Of a DNA stretch of 64,000 nt, positions 14,901 to 26,350 are shown piece by piece (the first letter of the stretch is position 1; every line of letters starts with the position of its first letter). The notes beneath the pieces are model-generated. The model had not been told where the DNA came from and did not search any database. It worked only from the letters and a program-made list of their open reading frames with translations. The position numbers and the translations under genes were made by a program. The DNA comes from Hydractinia symbiolongicarpus. Taxonomy: Eukaryota > Cnidaria > Hydrozoa > Anthoathecata > Hydractiniidae. The stretch is from the NCBI RefSeq assembly GCF_029227915.1, contig NC_079875.1, positions 1,302,001 to 1,366,000 on the forward strand, in the 5' to 3' direction.

Positions 14901-15590
14901 CTCATGCGCTTTAGTGGTGAAAAAATAATTTAAAAAATCGTTCGGGAAATGAGTTTACACCCTGGGTACTCTGTTTGTATACTTTTGACTATACGGGCCG
15001 AGTCCGGGAATTACGGGAAATCGCAGGTTTTCGTTTGCCGGCGATTAAACTTCTTTTATTTAGCGTCTCATCAAAAATGAAAACATTTTTGAAAACTACA
15101 AGTCTCATGCGCTTTAGTGGTGAAAAAATAATTTAAAAAATCGTTCGGGAAATGAGTTTACACCCTGGGTACTCTCTTTGTATACTTTTGACTATACGGG
15201 CCGAGTCCGGGAATTACGGGAAATCGCAGGTTTTCGTTTGCCGGCGATTAAACTTCTTTTATTCAGCGTCTCATCAAAAATGAAAACATTTTTGAAAACT
15301 ACAAGTCTCATGCGTTTTAGTGGTGAAAAAATAATTTAAAAAATCGTTCGGGAAATGAGTTTACACCCTGGGTACCCTCTTTGTATACTTTTGACTATAC
15401 GGGCCGAGTCCGGGATTTACAGGAAATCGCAGGTTTTCGTTTGCCGGCGATTAAACTTCTTTTATTCAGCGTCTCATCAAAAATGAAAACATTTTTGAAA
15501 ACTACAAGTCTCATGCGTTTTAGTGGTGAAAAAATAATTTAAAAATTCGTTAGGGAAATGAGTTTACTCACTGGGTACTTTCCTTGTATA
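8941..15590 (+). repeat. 8-mer HOR, 1623 bp, about four copies with monomer gain and loss
   Basis: Equivalent positions at 9870, 11493, 13116 and 14739 are each 1623 bp apart. Markers shared by all copies include TATAATTTTGAC, AAGTCGCAGG with TTTGCAGGC, GAAACCATTTTTAAAAAC, the TACTTTTTTGTATAC deletion and one B monomer with CCGCTTTCATTAAG or CCTCTTTCATTAAG. The third copy has lost one CGCTTTAG monomer near 13.5 kb: the TAAAAACTAAAAG marker repeats after only 1420 bp, from 12441 to 13861. It has also gained an extra B-like monomer at about 14343-14545, which restores the period. The first two periods are nearly identical over most of their length. Confidence 0.83.
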
Positions 15591-18500
15591 CTTTTAACTA
15601 TACGGGCCGAGTCCGGGATTTACGGGAAATCGCAGGTTTTCGTTTGCCGGCGATTAAACTTCTTTTATTCAGCGTCTCATCAAAAATGAATACATTTTTA
15701 AAAACTACAAGTCTCATGGGCTTTAGTGGTGAAATAATAATTTAAAAAATCGTTTGGGAAATGAGTTTACTCCCTGGGTACTTTCATTGTATACTTTTGA
15801 CTATACGGGCCGAGTCCAGGATTTACGGGAAATTGCGGGTTTTCGTTTGCCGGCGATTAAACTTCTTTTATTCAGCGTCTCATCAAAAATGAAAACATTT
15901 TTGAAAACTACAAGTCTCATGCGTTTTAGTGGTAAAAAAATAAATTAAAAAATCGTTCTGGAAATGAGTTTACTTACAGGGTACTTTCTTTGTATACATT
16001 CGACTATACGGGCCTAGCCCGGGATTTACGGGAAATTGCGGGTTTTCGTTTGCCGGCGATTAAACCTCTTTCATTAAGCGTCTCATCAAAAATGAAAAAA
16101 TTTTTGAAAACTACAAGTCTCATGCGTTTTAGTGGTAAAAAGATAATTGAAAAAATCGTTTCGGAAATGAGTTTACTCACAGGGTACTTTCTTTGTATAC
16201 ATTCGACTATACGGGCCAAGCCCGGGATTTACGGGAAATCGCGGGTTTTCGTTTGCCGGCGATTAAACAACTTTCATTAAGCGTCTCATCAAAAATTAAA
16301 ACATTTCTGAAAACTACAAGTCTCATGCGTTTTATTGGTGAAAATTAATTTAAAAAGTCGTTCGGGAAATGAGTTTACTCCCTGGGTACTTTCTTTGTAT
16401 ACATTTGACTATACGGGCCGAGTCCGGGATTTACGGGAAGTCGCGGGTTTTCGTTTGCCGGCAATTAAACTTCTTTTATTCAGCGTCTCATCAAAAATGA
16501 AAACATTTTAAAAAACTACAAGTCTCATGGGCTTTAGTGGTGAAATAATAATTTAAAAAATCGTTCGGGAAATGAGTTTACACCCCGGGTACTTTCTTTG
16601 TATACTTTTGACTATACTGGCCGAACCCGGGATTTACGGGAAATCGCAGGTTTTCGTTTGCCGGCGATTAAACTTCTTTTATTCAGCGTCTCATCAAAAA
16701 TGAAAACATTTTTGAAAACTACAAGTCTCATGCGTTTTAGTGGTGAAAAAATAATTTAAAAAATCGTTCGGGAAATGAGTTTACTCACAGGGTACTCTCT
16801 TTGTATACTTTTGACTATACGGGCCGAGTCCGGGAATTACGGGAAATCGCAGGTTTTCGTTTGCCGGCGATTAAACTTCTTTTATTCAGCGTCTCATCAA
16901 AAATGGAAACATTTTTGAAAACTACAAGTCTCATACGTTTTAGTAGTGAAAAAATAATTTAAAAATTCGTTCTGGAAATAAGTTTACTCACTGGGTACTT
17001 TCCTTGTATACATTTAACTATACGAACCGAGTCCGGGATTTACGGGAAATCGCAGGTTTTCGTTTGCCGGCGATTAAACTTCTTTTATTCAGCGTCTCAT
17101 CAAAAATGAAAACATTTTTGAAAACTACAAGTCTCATACGTTTTAGTGGTGAAAAAATAATTTAAAAATTCGTTTTGGAAATGAGTTTACTCACTGGGTA
17201 CTTTCCTTGTATACTTTTAACTATACGGGCCGAGTCTGGGATTTACGGGAAATCGCAGGTTTTCGTTTGCCGGCGATTAAACTTCTTTTATTCAGCGTCT
17301 CATCAAAAATGAAAACATTTTTAAAAACTACAAGTCTCATGGGCTTTAGTGGTGTAATAATAATTTAAAAAATCGTTTGGGAAATGAGTTTACTCCCTGG
17401 GTACTTTCTTTGTATACTTTTGACTATACGGGCCGAGTCCAGGATTTACGGGAAATTGCGGGTTTTCGTTTGCCGGCGATTAAACTTCTTTTATTCAGCG
17501 TCTCATCAAAAATGAAAACATTTTTGAAAACTACAAGTCTCATGCGTTTTAGTGGTGAAAAAATAAATTAAAAAATCGTTCTGGAAATGAGTTTACTCAC
17601 AGGGTACTTTCTTTGTATACATTCAACTATACGGGCCAAGCCGGGAATTTACGGGAAATCGCGGGTTTTCGTTTGCCGGCGATTAAACCTCTTTCATTAA
17701 GCGTCTCATCAAAAATAAAAATTTTTTTCAAAACTACAAGTCTCATGCGTTTTAGTGGTGAAAAGATAATCGAAAAAATCGTTTTGGAAATGAGTTTACT
17801 CACAGGGTACTTTCTTTGTATACATTCGACTATACGGGCCAAGCCCGGGATTTACGGGAAATCGTGGGTTTTCGTTTGCCGGCGATTAAACAACTTTCAT
17901 TAAGCGTCTCATCAAAAATTAAAACATTTCTGAAAACTACAAGTCTCATGCGTTTTATTGGTGAAAATTAATTTAAAAAATCGTTCGGGAAATGAGTTTA
18001 CTCCCTGGGTACTTTCTTTGTATACATTTGACTATACGGGCCGAGTCCGGGATTTACGGGAAGTCGCGGGTTTTCGTTTGCCGGCAATTAAACTTCTTTT
18101 ATTCAGCGTCTCATCAAAAATGAAAACATTTTAAAAAACTACAAGTCTCATGGGCTTTAGTGGTGAAATAATAATTTAAAAAATCGTTCGGGAAATGAGT
18201 TTACACCCCGGGTACTTTCTTTGTATACTTTTGACTATACTGGCCGAACCCGGGATTTACGGGAAATCGCAGGTTTTCGTTTGCCGGCGATTAAACTTCT
18301 TTTATTCAGCGTCTCATCAAAAATGAAAACATTTTTGAAAACTACAAGTATCATGCGTTTTAGTGGTGAAAAAATAATTTAAAAAATCGTTCGGGAAATG
18401 AGTTTACTCACAGGGTACTCTCTTTGTATACTTTTGACTATACGGGCCGAGTCCGGGAATTACGGGAAATCGCAGGTTTTCGTTTGCCGGCGATTAAACT

Positions 18501-20030
18501 TCTTTTATTCAGCGTCTCATCAAAAATGAAAACATTTTTGAAAACTACAAGTCTCATACGTTTTAGTAGTGAAAAAATAATTTAAAAATTCGTTCTGGAA
18601 ATAAGTTTACTCACTGGGTACTTTCCTTGTATACATTTAACTATACGGGCCGAGTCCGGGATTTACGGGAAATCGCAGGTTTTCGTTTGCCGGCGATTAA
18701 ACTTCTTTTATTCAGCGTCTCATCAAAAATGAAAACATTTTTGAAAACTACAAGTCTCATACGTTTTAGTGGTGAAAAAATAATTTAAAAATTCGTTTTG
18801 GAAATGAGTTTACTCACTGGGTACTTTCCTTGTATACTTTTAACTATACGGACCGAGACTGGGATTTACGGGAAATCGCAGGTTTTCGTTTGCCGGCGAT
18901 TAAACTTCTTTTATTCAGCGTCTCATCAAAAATGAAAACATTTTTAAAAACTACAAGTCTCATGGGCTTTAGTGGTGTAATAATAATTTAAAAAATCGTT
19001 TGGGAAATGAGTTTACTCCCTGGGTACTTTCTTTGTATACTTTTGATTATACGGGCCGAGTCCAGGATTTACGGGAAATTGCGGGTTTTCGTTTGCCGGG
19101 GATTAAACTTCTTTTATTCAGCGTCTCATCCAAAATGAAAACATTTTTGAAAACTATAAGTCTCATGCGTTTTAGTGGTGAAAGAATAAATTAAAAAATC
19201 GTTCTGGAAATGAGTTTACTCACAGGGTACTTTCTTTGTATACATTCAACTATACGGGCCAAGCCGGGAATTTACGGGAAATCGCGGGTTTTCGTTTGCC
19301 GGCGATTAAACCTCTTTCATTAAGCGTCTCATCAAAAATAAAAATTTTTTTCAAAACTACAAGTCTCATGCGTTTTAGTGGTGAAAAGATAATCGAAAAA
19401 ATCGTTTCGGAAATGAGTTTACTCACAGGGTACTTTCTTTGTATACATTCGACTATACGGGCCAAGCCCGGGATTTACGGGAAATCGTGGGTTTTCGTTT
19501 GCCGGCGATTAAACAACTTTCATTAAGCGTCTCATCAAAAATGAAAACATTTCTGAAAACTACAAGTCTCATGCGTTTTATTGGTGAAAATTAATTTAAA
19601 AAATCGTTCGGGAAATGAGTTTACTCCCTGGGTACTTTCTTTGTATACTTTTGACTATACGGGCCGTGTCCGGGATTTACGGGAAGTCGCGGGTTTTCGT
19701 TTGCCGGCAATTAAACTTCTTTTATTCAGCGTCTCATCAAAAATGAAAACATTTTTAAAAACTACAAGTCTCATGGGCTTTAGTGGTGAAATAATAATTT
19801 AAAAAATCGTTCGGGAAATGAGTTTACACCCCAGGTACTTTCTTTGTATACTTTTGACTATACGGGCCGAGTCCGGGATTTACGGGAAATCGCAGGTTTT
19901 CGTTTGCCGGCGATTAAACTTCTTTTATTCAGCGTCTCATCAAAAATGAAAACATTTTTAAAAACTACAAGTCTTATGCGTTTTAGTGGTGAAAAAATAA
20001 TTTAAGAAATCGTTCGGGAAATGAGTTTAC
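15560..20030 (+). repeat. 8-mer HOR, 1623 bp, about 2.7 copies
   Basis: Equivalent monomers start at 15754, 17377 and 19000, a constant 1623 bp. Each copy carries the tail variant ending AAATAAATTAAAAAATCGTT followed by two B monomers, then the GAAAATTAATTTAA-tailed monomer, the CCGGCAATTAAAC and ATGGGCTTT subtypes, and the ACCCCGGGTAC or ACCCCAGGTAC start. Copies two and three share extra changes, such as CCGGGAATTTACGG in the B monomer and AAAATTTTTTTCAAAAC, so they separated last. This HOR has the same length as those at 2-5 kb and 9-15 kb but a different monomer order. Homology to the next copy fades near 20030. Confidence 0.82.
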
Positions 20031-22540
20031 TGACAGGGTACTTTCTTTGTATACATTTGACTATACGGGCCAAGCCCGGGATTTACGGGAAATCGCGGGT
20101 TTTCGTTTGCCGGCGATTAAACCTCTTTTATTAAGCGTCTCATGAAAAATGAAAACATTTTTGAAAACTGCAAGTCTCGTGCGTTTTAGTGGTGAAAATA
20201 TAATTGAAAAAATCGTTTCGGAAATGAGTTTACTCACAGGGTAATTTCTTTGTATACATTCGACTATACGGGCCAAGCCCGGGATTTACGGGAAATCTCG
20301 GGTTTTCGTTTGCCGGCGATTATTTCTCTTTCATTAAGCGTCTCATCAAAAATGAAAACATTTTTGAAAACAACAAGTCTCATGCGTTTTAGTGGTGAAA
20401 AAATAAATTAAAAAATCTTTCTGGAAATGAGTTTACTCAGAGGGTACTTTCTTTGTATACATTCGACTATACGGGCCAAGCCCGGGATTTACGGAAAATC
20501 GCGGGTTTTCATTTGCCGGTGATTAAACCTCTTTCATTAAGCGTCTCATCAAAAATGAAAACATTTTTGAAAAGTACAAGTCTCATGCGTTTTAGAGGTG
20601 AAAAAAAAATTTAAAAAATCGTTCGGGAAATGAGTTTACTCCCTGGGTACTTTCTTTGTATACATTCGACTATACGGGCCAAGCCCGGGATTTACGGGAA
20701 ATCGCGGGTTTTCGTTTGTCGGCGATTAAACCTCTTTTATTAAGCGTCTCATGAAAAATGAAAACATTTTTGAAAACTGCAAGTCTCGTGCGTTTTAGTG
20801 GTGAAAATATAATTGAAAAAATCGTTTCGGAAATGAGTTTACTCACAGGGTAATTTCTTTGTATACATTCGACTATACGGGCCAAGCCCGGGATTAACGG
20901 GAAATCTCGGGTTTTCGTTTGCCGGCGATTATTTCTCTTTCATTAAGCGTCTCATCAAAAATGAAAACATTTTTGAAAACAACAAGTCTCATGCGTTTTA
21001 GTGGTGAAAAAATAAATTAAAAAATCGTTCTGGAAATGAGTTTACTCACAGGGTACTTTTATTAAGCGTCTCATCAAAAATGAAAACATTTTTGAAAACA
21101 ACAAGTCTCATGCGTTTTAGTGGTGAAAAAATAAATTAAAAAATCGTTCTGGAAATGAGTTTACTCAGAGGGTACTTTCTTTGTATACATTCGACTATAC
21201 GGGCCAAGCCCGGGATTTACGGAAAATCGCGGGTTTTCATTTGCCGGTGATTAAACCTCTTTCATTAAGCGTCTCATCAAAAATGAAAACATTTTTGAAA
21301 ACTACAAGTCTCATGCGTTTTAGAGGTGAAAAAAAAATTTAAAAAATCGTTCGGGAAATGAGTTTACTCCCTGGGTACTTTCTTTGTATACATTCGACTA
21401 TACGGGCCAAGCCCGGGATTTACGGGAAATCGCGGGTTTTCGTTTGTCGGCGATTAAACCTCTTTTATTAAGCGTCTCATGAAAAATGAAAACATTTTTG
21501 AAAACTGCAAGTCTCGTGCGTTTTAGTGGTGAAAATATAATTGAAAAAATCGTTTCGGAAATGAGTTTACTCACAGGGTAATTTCTTTGTATACATTCGA
21601 CTATACGGGCCAAGCCCGGGATTTACGGGAAATCGCGGGTTTTCGTTTGCCGGCGATTAAACCTCTTTCATTAAGCGTCTCATCAAAAATGAAAACATTT
21701 TTGAAAACTACAAGTCTCATGCGTTTTAGAGGTGAAAAAAAAATTTAAAAAATCGTTCGGGAAATGAGTTTACTCCCTGGGTACTTTCTTTGTATACATT
21801 CGACTATACGGGCCAAGCCCGGGATTTACGGGAAATCGCGGGATTTGGTTTGCCGGTGATTAAACCTCTTTTATTAAGCGTCTCATCAAAAATGAAAACA
21901 TTTTTGAAAACTGCAAGTCTCATGCGTTTTAGTGGTGAAAAGATAATTGAAAAAATCGTTTCGGAAATGAGTTTACTCACAGGGTACTTTCTTTGTATAC
22001 ATTCAACTATACGGGCCAAGCCCGGGATTTACGGGAAATCGCGGGTTTTCGTTTGCCGGCGATTAAACAACTTTCATTAGGCGTCTCATCAAAAATGAAA
22101 ACATTTCTGAAAACTACAAGTCTCATGCGTTTTAGTGGTGAAAAGATAATTGAAAAAATCGTTTCGGAAATGAGTTTACTCACAGGGTAATTTCTTTGTA
22201 TACATTCGACTATACGGGCCAAGCCCGGGATTTACGGGAAATCGCAGGTTTTCGTTTGCCGGCGATTAAACAACATTCATTAGGCGTCTCATCAAAAATG
22301 AAAACATTTCTGAAAACTACAAGTCTCATGCGTTTTAGTGGTGAAAAGATAATTGAAAAAATCGTTTCGGAAATGAGTTTACTCACAGGGTACTTTCTTT
22401 GTATAAATTCGACTATACGGGCCAAGCCCGGGATTTACGGGAAATCGCGGGTTTTCGTTTGCCGGCGATTAAACAACTTTCATTAAGCGTCTCATCAAAA
22501 ATGAAAACATTTCTGAAAACTACAAGTCTCATGCGTTTTA
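20030..22540 (+). repeat. B-rich block with 3-mer (609 bp) sub-repeats
   Basis: Almost all monomers here are type B (TACATTCGAC, CCAAGCCCGGG). Units at 20061 and 20670 are 609 bp (3 x 203) apart, and the next copy at 21398 is 728 bp further because of an inserted partial monomer. Private variants include GCAAGTCTCGTGCG, AAATATAATTGAAAAAATCG, GATTATTTCTCTTTCATTAAG and GAAAAAAAAATTTAAAAAATCG. At 21993-22486 two neighbouring B monomers with CAACTTTCATTAGGCG or CAACATTCATTAGGCG follow each other at 203 bp. The block ends at a GAAAATTAATTTAA-tailed monomer. Confidence 0.82.
20942..21179 (+). repeat. 119-bp partial-monomer tandem duplication
   Basis: Bases 20942-21060 (from ATTAAGCGTCTC to the GGTACTTTT before the junction) recur at 21061-21179, a step of 119 bp instead of 203. 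The junction reads GGTACTTTT directly followed by ATTAAGCG, so 84 bp of a monomer is missing. The two sides share a CTTT(T) microhomology, which suggests slippage or microhomology-mediated joining. The copies differ in CTCACAGGG against CTCAGAGGG. Confidence 0.85.
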
Positions 22541-23280
22541 TTGGTGAAAATTAATTTAAAAAATCGTTCGGGAAATGAGTTTACTCCCTGGGTACTTTCT
22601 TTGTATACTTTTGACTATACGGGCCGAGTCCGGGATTTACGGGAAGTCGCGGGTTTTCGTTTGCCGGCAATTAAACTTCTTTTATTCAGCGTCTCATCAA
22701 AAATGAAAACATTTTTAAAAACTACAAGTCTCATGGGCTTTAGTGGTGAAATAATAATTTAAAAAATCGTTCGGGAAATGAGTTTACACCCCGGGTACTT
22801 TCTTTGTATACTTTTGACTATACGGGCCGAGTCCGGGATTTACGGGAAATCGCAGGTTTTCGTTTGCCGGCAATTAAACTTCTTTTAATCAGCCTCTCAT
22901 CAAAAATGAAAACATTTTTGAAAACTACAAGTCTCATGCGTTTTAGTGGTGAAAAAATAATTTAAAAAATCGTTCGGGAAATGAGTTTACTCCCTGGGTA
23001 CTTTCTTTGTATACTTTTGACTATACGGGCCGAGTCCGGGGTTTACGGGAAATGGCGGGTTTTCGTTTGCCGGCGATTAAACTTCTTTTATTCAGCGTCT
23101 CATCAAAAATGAAAACATTTTTGAAAACTACAAGTCTCAAGCGTTTTAGTGGTGAAAAGATAATTTAAAAAATCGTTTTGGAAATGAGTTTACTCACTGG
23201 GTACTTTCCTTGTATACTTTTGACTCTGCGGGCCGAATCCGAGATTTACAGGAAATCGCGGGTTTTCGTTCGCCGGCGAT
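22541..23280 (+). repeat. Transition from the B-rich block to type A
   Basis: The first monomer has the GAAAATTAATTTAA tail, GGGAAGTCGCGGG, CCGGCAATTAAAC and ATGGGCTTT. Near-identical versions are found near 716, 19581 and 63744. It is followed by ordinary A monomers. One near 23225 is unusually diverged (GACTCTGCGGGCCGAATCCGAG, TTCGTTCGCCGG). Confidence 0.72.
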
Positions 23281-25430
23281 TAAACTTCTTTTATTCAGCG
23301 TCTCATCAAAAATGAAAACATTTTTAAAAACTACAAGTCTCATGGGCTTTAGTGGTAAAAAAATAATAATTTAAATAATCGTTTGGGAAATGAGTTTACT
23401 CCCTGGGTACTTTCTTTGTATACTTTTGACTATACGGGCCGAGTCCAGGATTTACGGGAAATAGCAGGTTTTCGTTTGCCAGCGATTAAACTTCTTTTAT
23501 TCAGCGTCTCATCAAAAATGAAAACATTTTTGAAAACTACAAGTCTCATGCGTTTTAGTGGTGAAAAAATAATTTAAAAAATCGTTCGGGAAATGAGTTT
23601 ACACCCTGGGTACTTTCTTTGTTTACTTTTGACTATACGGGCCGAGTCGGGGATTTACGGGAAATCGCAGGTTTTCGTTTGCCGGCGATTAAACCACTTT
23701 CATTAAGCCTCTCATCAAAAATGAAAAGATTTCTGAAAACTACAAGTCTCATGCGTTTTAGTGGTGAATAAATGAATTAAAAAATCGTTCGGGAAATGAG
23801 TTTACTCCCTGGGTACTATCTTTGTATACTTTTGACTATACGGGCCGAGTCCGGGATTTACGGGAAATCGCAGGTTTTCGTTTGCCGGCGATTAAACTTC
23901 TTTTATTCAGCGTCTCATCAAAAATGAAAACATTTTTGAAAACTACAAGTCTCATGCGTTTTAGAGGTGAAAAAATAATTTAAAAAATCGTTCGGGAAAT
24001 GAGTTTACACCCTGGGTACTTTCTTTGTATACTTTTGACTATACGGGCCGAGTCGGGGATTTACGGGAAATCGCAGGTTTTCGTTTGCCGGCGATTAAAC
24101 TTCTTTTATTCAGCGTCTCATCAAAAATGAAAACATTTTTAAAAACTACAAGTCTCATGGGCTTTAGTGGTAAAAAAATAATAATTTAAATAATCGTTTG
24201 GGAAATGAGTTTACTCCCTGGGTACTTTCTTTGTATACTTTTGACTATACGGGCCGAGTCCAGGATTTACGGGAAATAGCAGGTTTTCGTTTGCCGGCGA
24301 TTAAACTTCTTTTATTCAGCGTCTCATCAAAAATGAAAACATTTTTGAAAACTACAAGTCTCATGCGTTTTAGTGGTGAAAAAATAATTTAAAAAATCGT
24401 TCGGGAAATGAGTTTACACCCTGGGTACTTTCTTTGTATACTTTTGACTATACGGGCCGAGTCGGGGATTTACGGGAAATCGCAGGTTTTCGTTTGCCGG
24501 CGATTAAACCACTTTCATTAAGCCTCTCATCAAAAATGAAAAGATTTCTGAAAACTACAAGTCTCATGCGTTTTAGTGGTGAATAAATGAATTAATAAAA
24601 TCGTTCGGGAAATGAGTTTACTCCCTGGGTACTATCTTTGTATACTTTTGACTATACGGGCCGAGTCCGGGATTTACGGGAAATCGCAGGTTTTCGTTTG
24701 CCGGCGATTAAACTTCTTTTATTCAGCGTCTCATCAAAAATGAAAACATTTTTGGAAACTACAAGTCTCATGCGTTTTAGTGGTGAAAAAATAATTTAAA
24801 AAATCGTTCGGGAAATGAGTTTACACCCTGGGTACTTTCTTTGTATACTTTTGACTATACGGGCCGAGTCGGGGATTTACGGGAAATCGCAGGTTTTCGT
24901 TTGCCGGCGATTAAACTTCTTTTATTCAGCGTCTCATCAAAAATGAAAACATTTTTAAAAACTAAAAGTCTCATGGGCTTTAGTGGTGAAATAATAATTT
25001 AAATAATCGTTTGGGAAATGAGTTTACTCCCTGGGTACTTTCTTTGTATACTTTTGACTATACGGGCCGAGTCCGGGATTTACGGGAAATAGCAGGTTTT
25101 CGTTTGCCGGCGATTAAACTTCTTTTATTCAGCGTCTCATCAAAAATGAAAACATTTTTGAAAACTACAAGTCTCATGCGTTTTAGTGGTGAAAAAATAA
25201 TTTAAAAAATCGTTCGAGAAATGAGTTTACACCCTGGGTACTTTCTTTGTATACTTTTGACTATACGGGCCGAGTCCGGGATTTACGGGAAATCGCAGGT
25301 TTTCGTTTGCCGGCGATTAAACCACTTTCATTAAGCGTCTCATCAAAAATGAAAAGATTTCTGAAAACTACAAGTCTCATGCGTTTTAGTGGTGAATAAA
25401 TGAATTAAAAAATCGTTCGGGAAATGAGTT
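23280..25430 (+). repeat. 4-mer HOR, about 813 bp, roughly 2.6 copies
   Basis: Equivalent monomers start at 23383, 24198 and 25011, giving steps of 815 and 813 bp. Shared markers are AAATAGCAGG, AACCACTTTCATTAAGCC followed by GAAAAGATTTCTG, the GAATAAATGAATTAA tail and CTGGGTACTATC. The extra bases come from a GTGGTAAAAAAATAATAATTTAA tail in copies one and two and an AATTAATAAAATCG tail near 24590. Confidence 0.78.
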
Positions 25431-26350
25431 TACTCCCTGGGTACTATCTTTGTATACTTTTGACTATACGGGCCGAGTCCGGGGTTTACGGGAAATGGCG
25501 GGTTTTCGTTTGCCGGCGATTAAACTTCTTTTATTCAGCGTCTCATCAAAAATGAAAACATTTTTGAAAACTACAAGTCTCAAGCGTTTTAGTGGTGAAA
25601 AGATAATTTAAAAAATCGTTTTGGAAATGTGTTTACTCACTGGGTACTTTCCTTGCATACTTTTAACTATACGGGCCGAGTCCGGGATTTACGGGAAATC
25701 GCAGGTTTACGTTTGCCGGCCATTAAACTTCTTTTATTCAGCGTCTCATCAAAAATGAAAACATTTTTAAAAACTACAAGTCTCATGGGCTTTAGTGGTG
25801 AAATAATAATTTAAAAAATCGTTCGGGAAATGAGTTTACACCCCGGGTACTTTCTTTGTATACTTTTGACTATACGGGCCGAGTCCGGGATTAACGGGAA
25901 ATCGCAGGTTTTCGTTTGCCGGCGATTAAACTTCTTTTATTCAGCGTCTCATCAAAAATGAAAACATTTTTGAAAACTACAAGTCTCATGCGTTTTAGTG
26001 GTGAAAAAATAATTTAAAAAATAGTTCGGGAAATGAGTTTACTCCCTGGGTACTTTCTTTGTATACTTTTGACTATACGGGCCGAGTCCGGGGTTTACGG
26101 GAAATGGCGGGTTTTCGTTTGCCGGCGATTAAACTTCTTTTATTCAGCGTCTCATCAAAAATGAAAACATTTTTGAAAACTACAAGTCTCATGGGCTTTA
26201 GTGGTGAAATAATAATTTAAATAATCGTTTGGGAAATGAGTTTACTCCCTGGGTACTTTCTTTGTATACTTTTGACTATACGGGCCGAGTCCGGGATTTA
26301 CGGGAAATCGCAGGTTTTCGTTTGCCGGCGATTAAACCACTTTCATTAAG
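25430..26350 (+). repeat. Unphased A monomers
   Basis: This run includes a copy starting GAAATGTGTTTACTCAC near 25625 and another with the GCCGGCCATTAAAC variant near 25715. Subtypes with CCGGGGTTTACGGGAAATGGCGGG alternate with ATGGGCTTT ones. No B monomer and no clean HOR boundary was seen. Confidence 0.65.
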
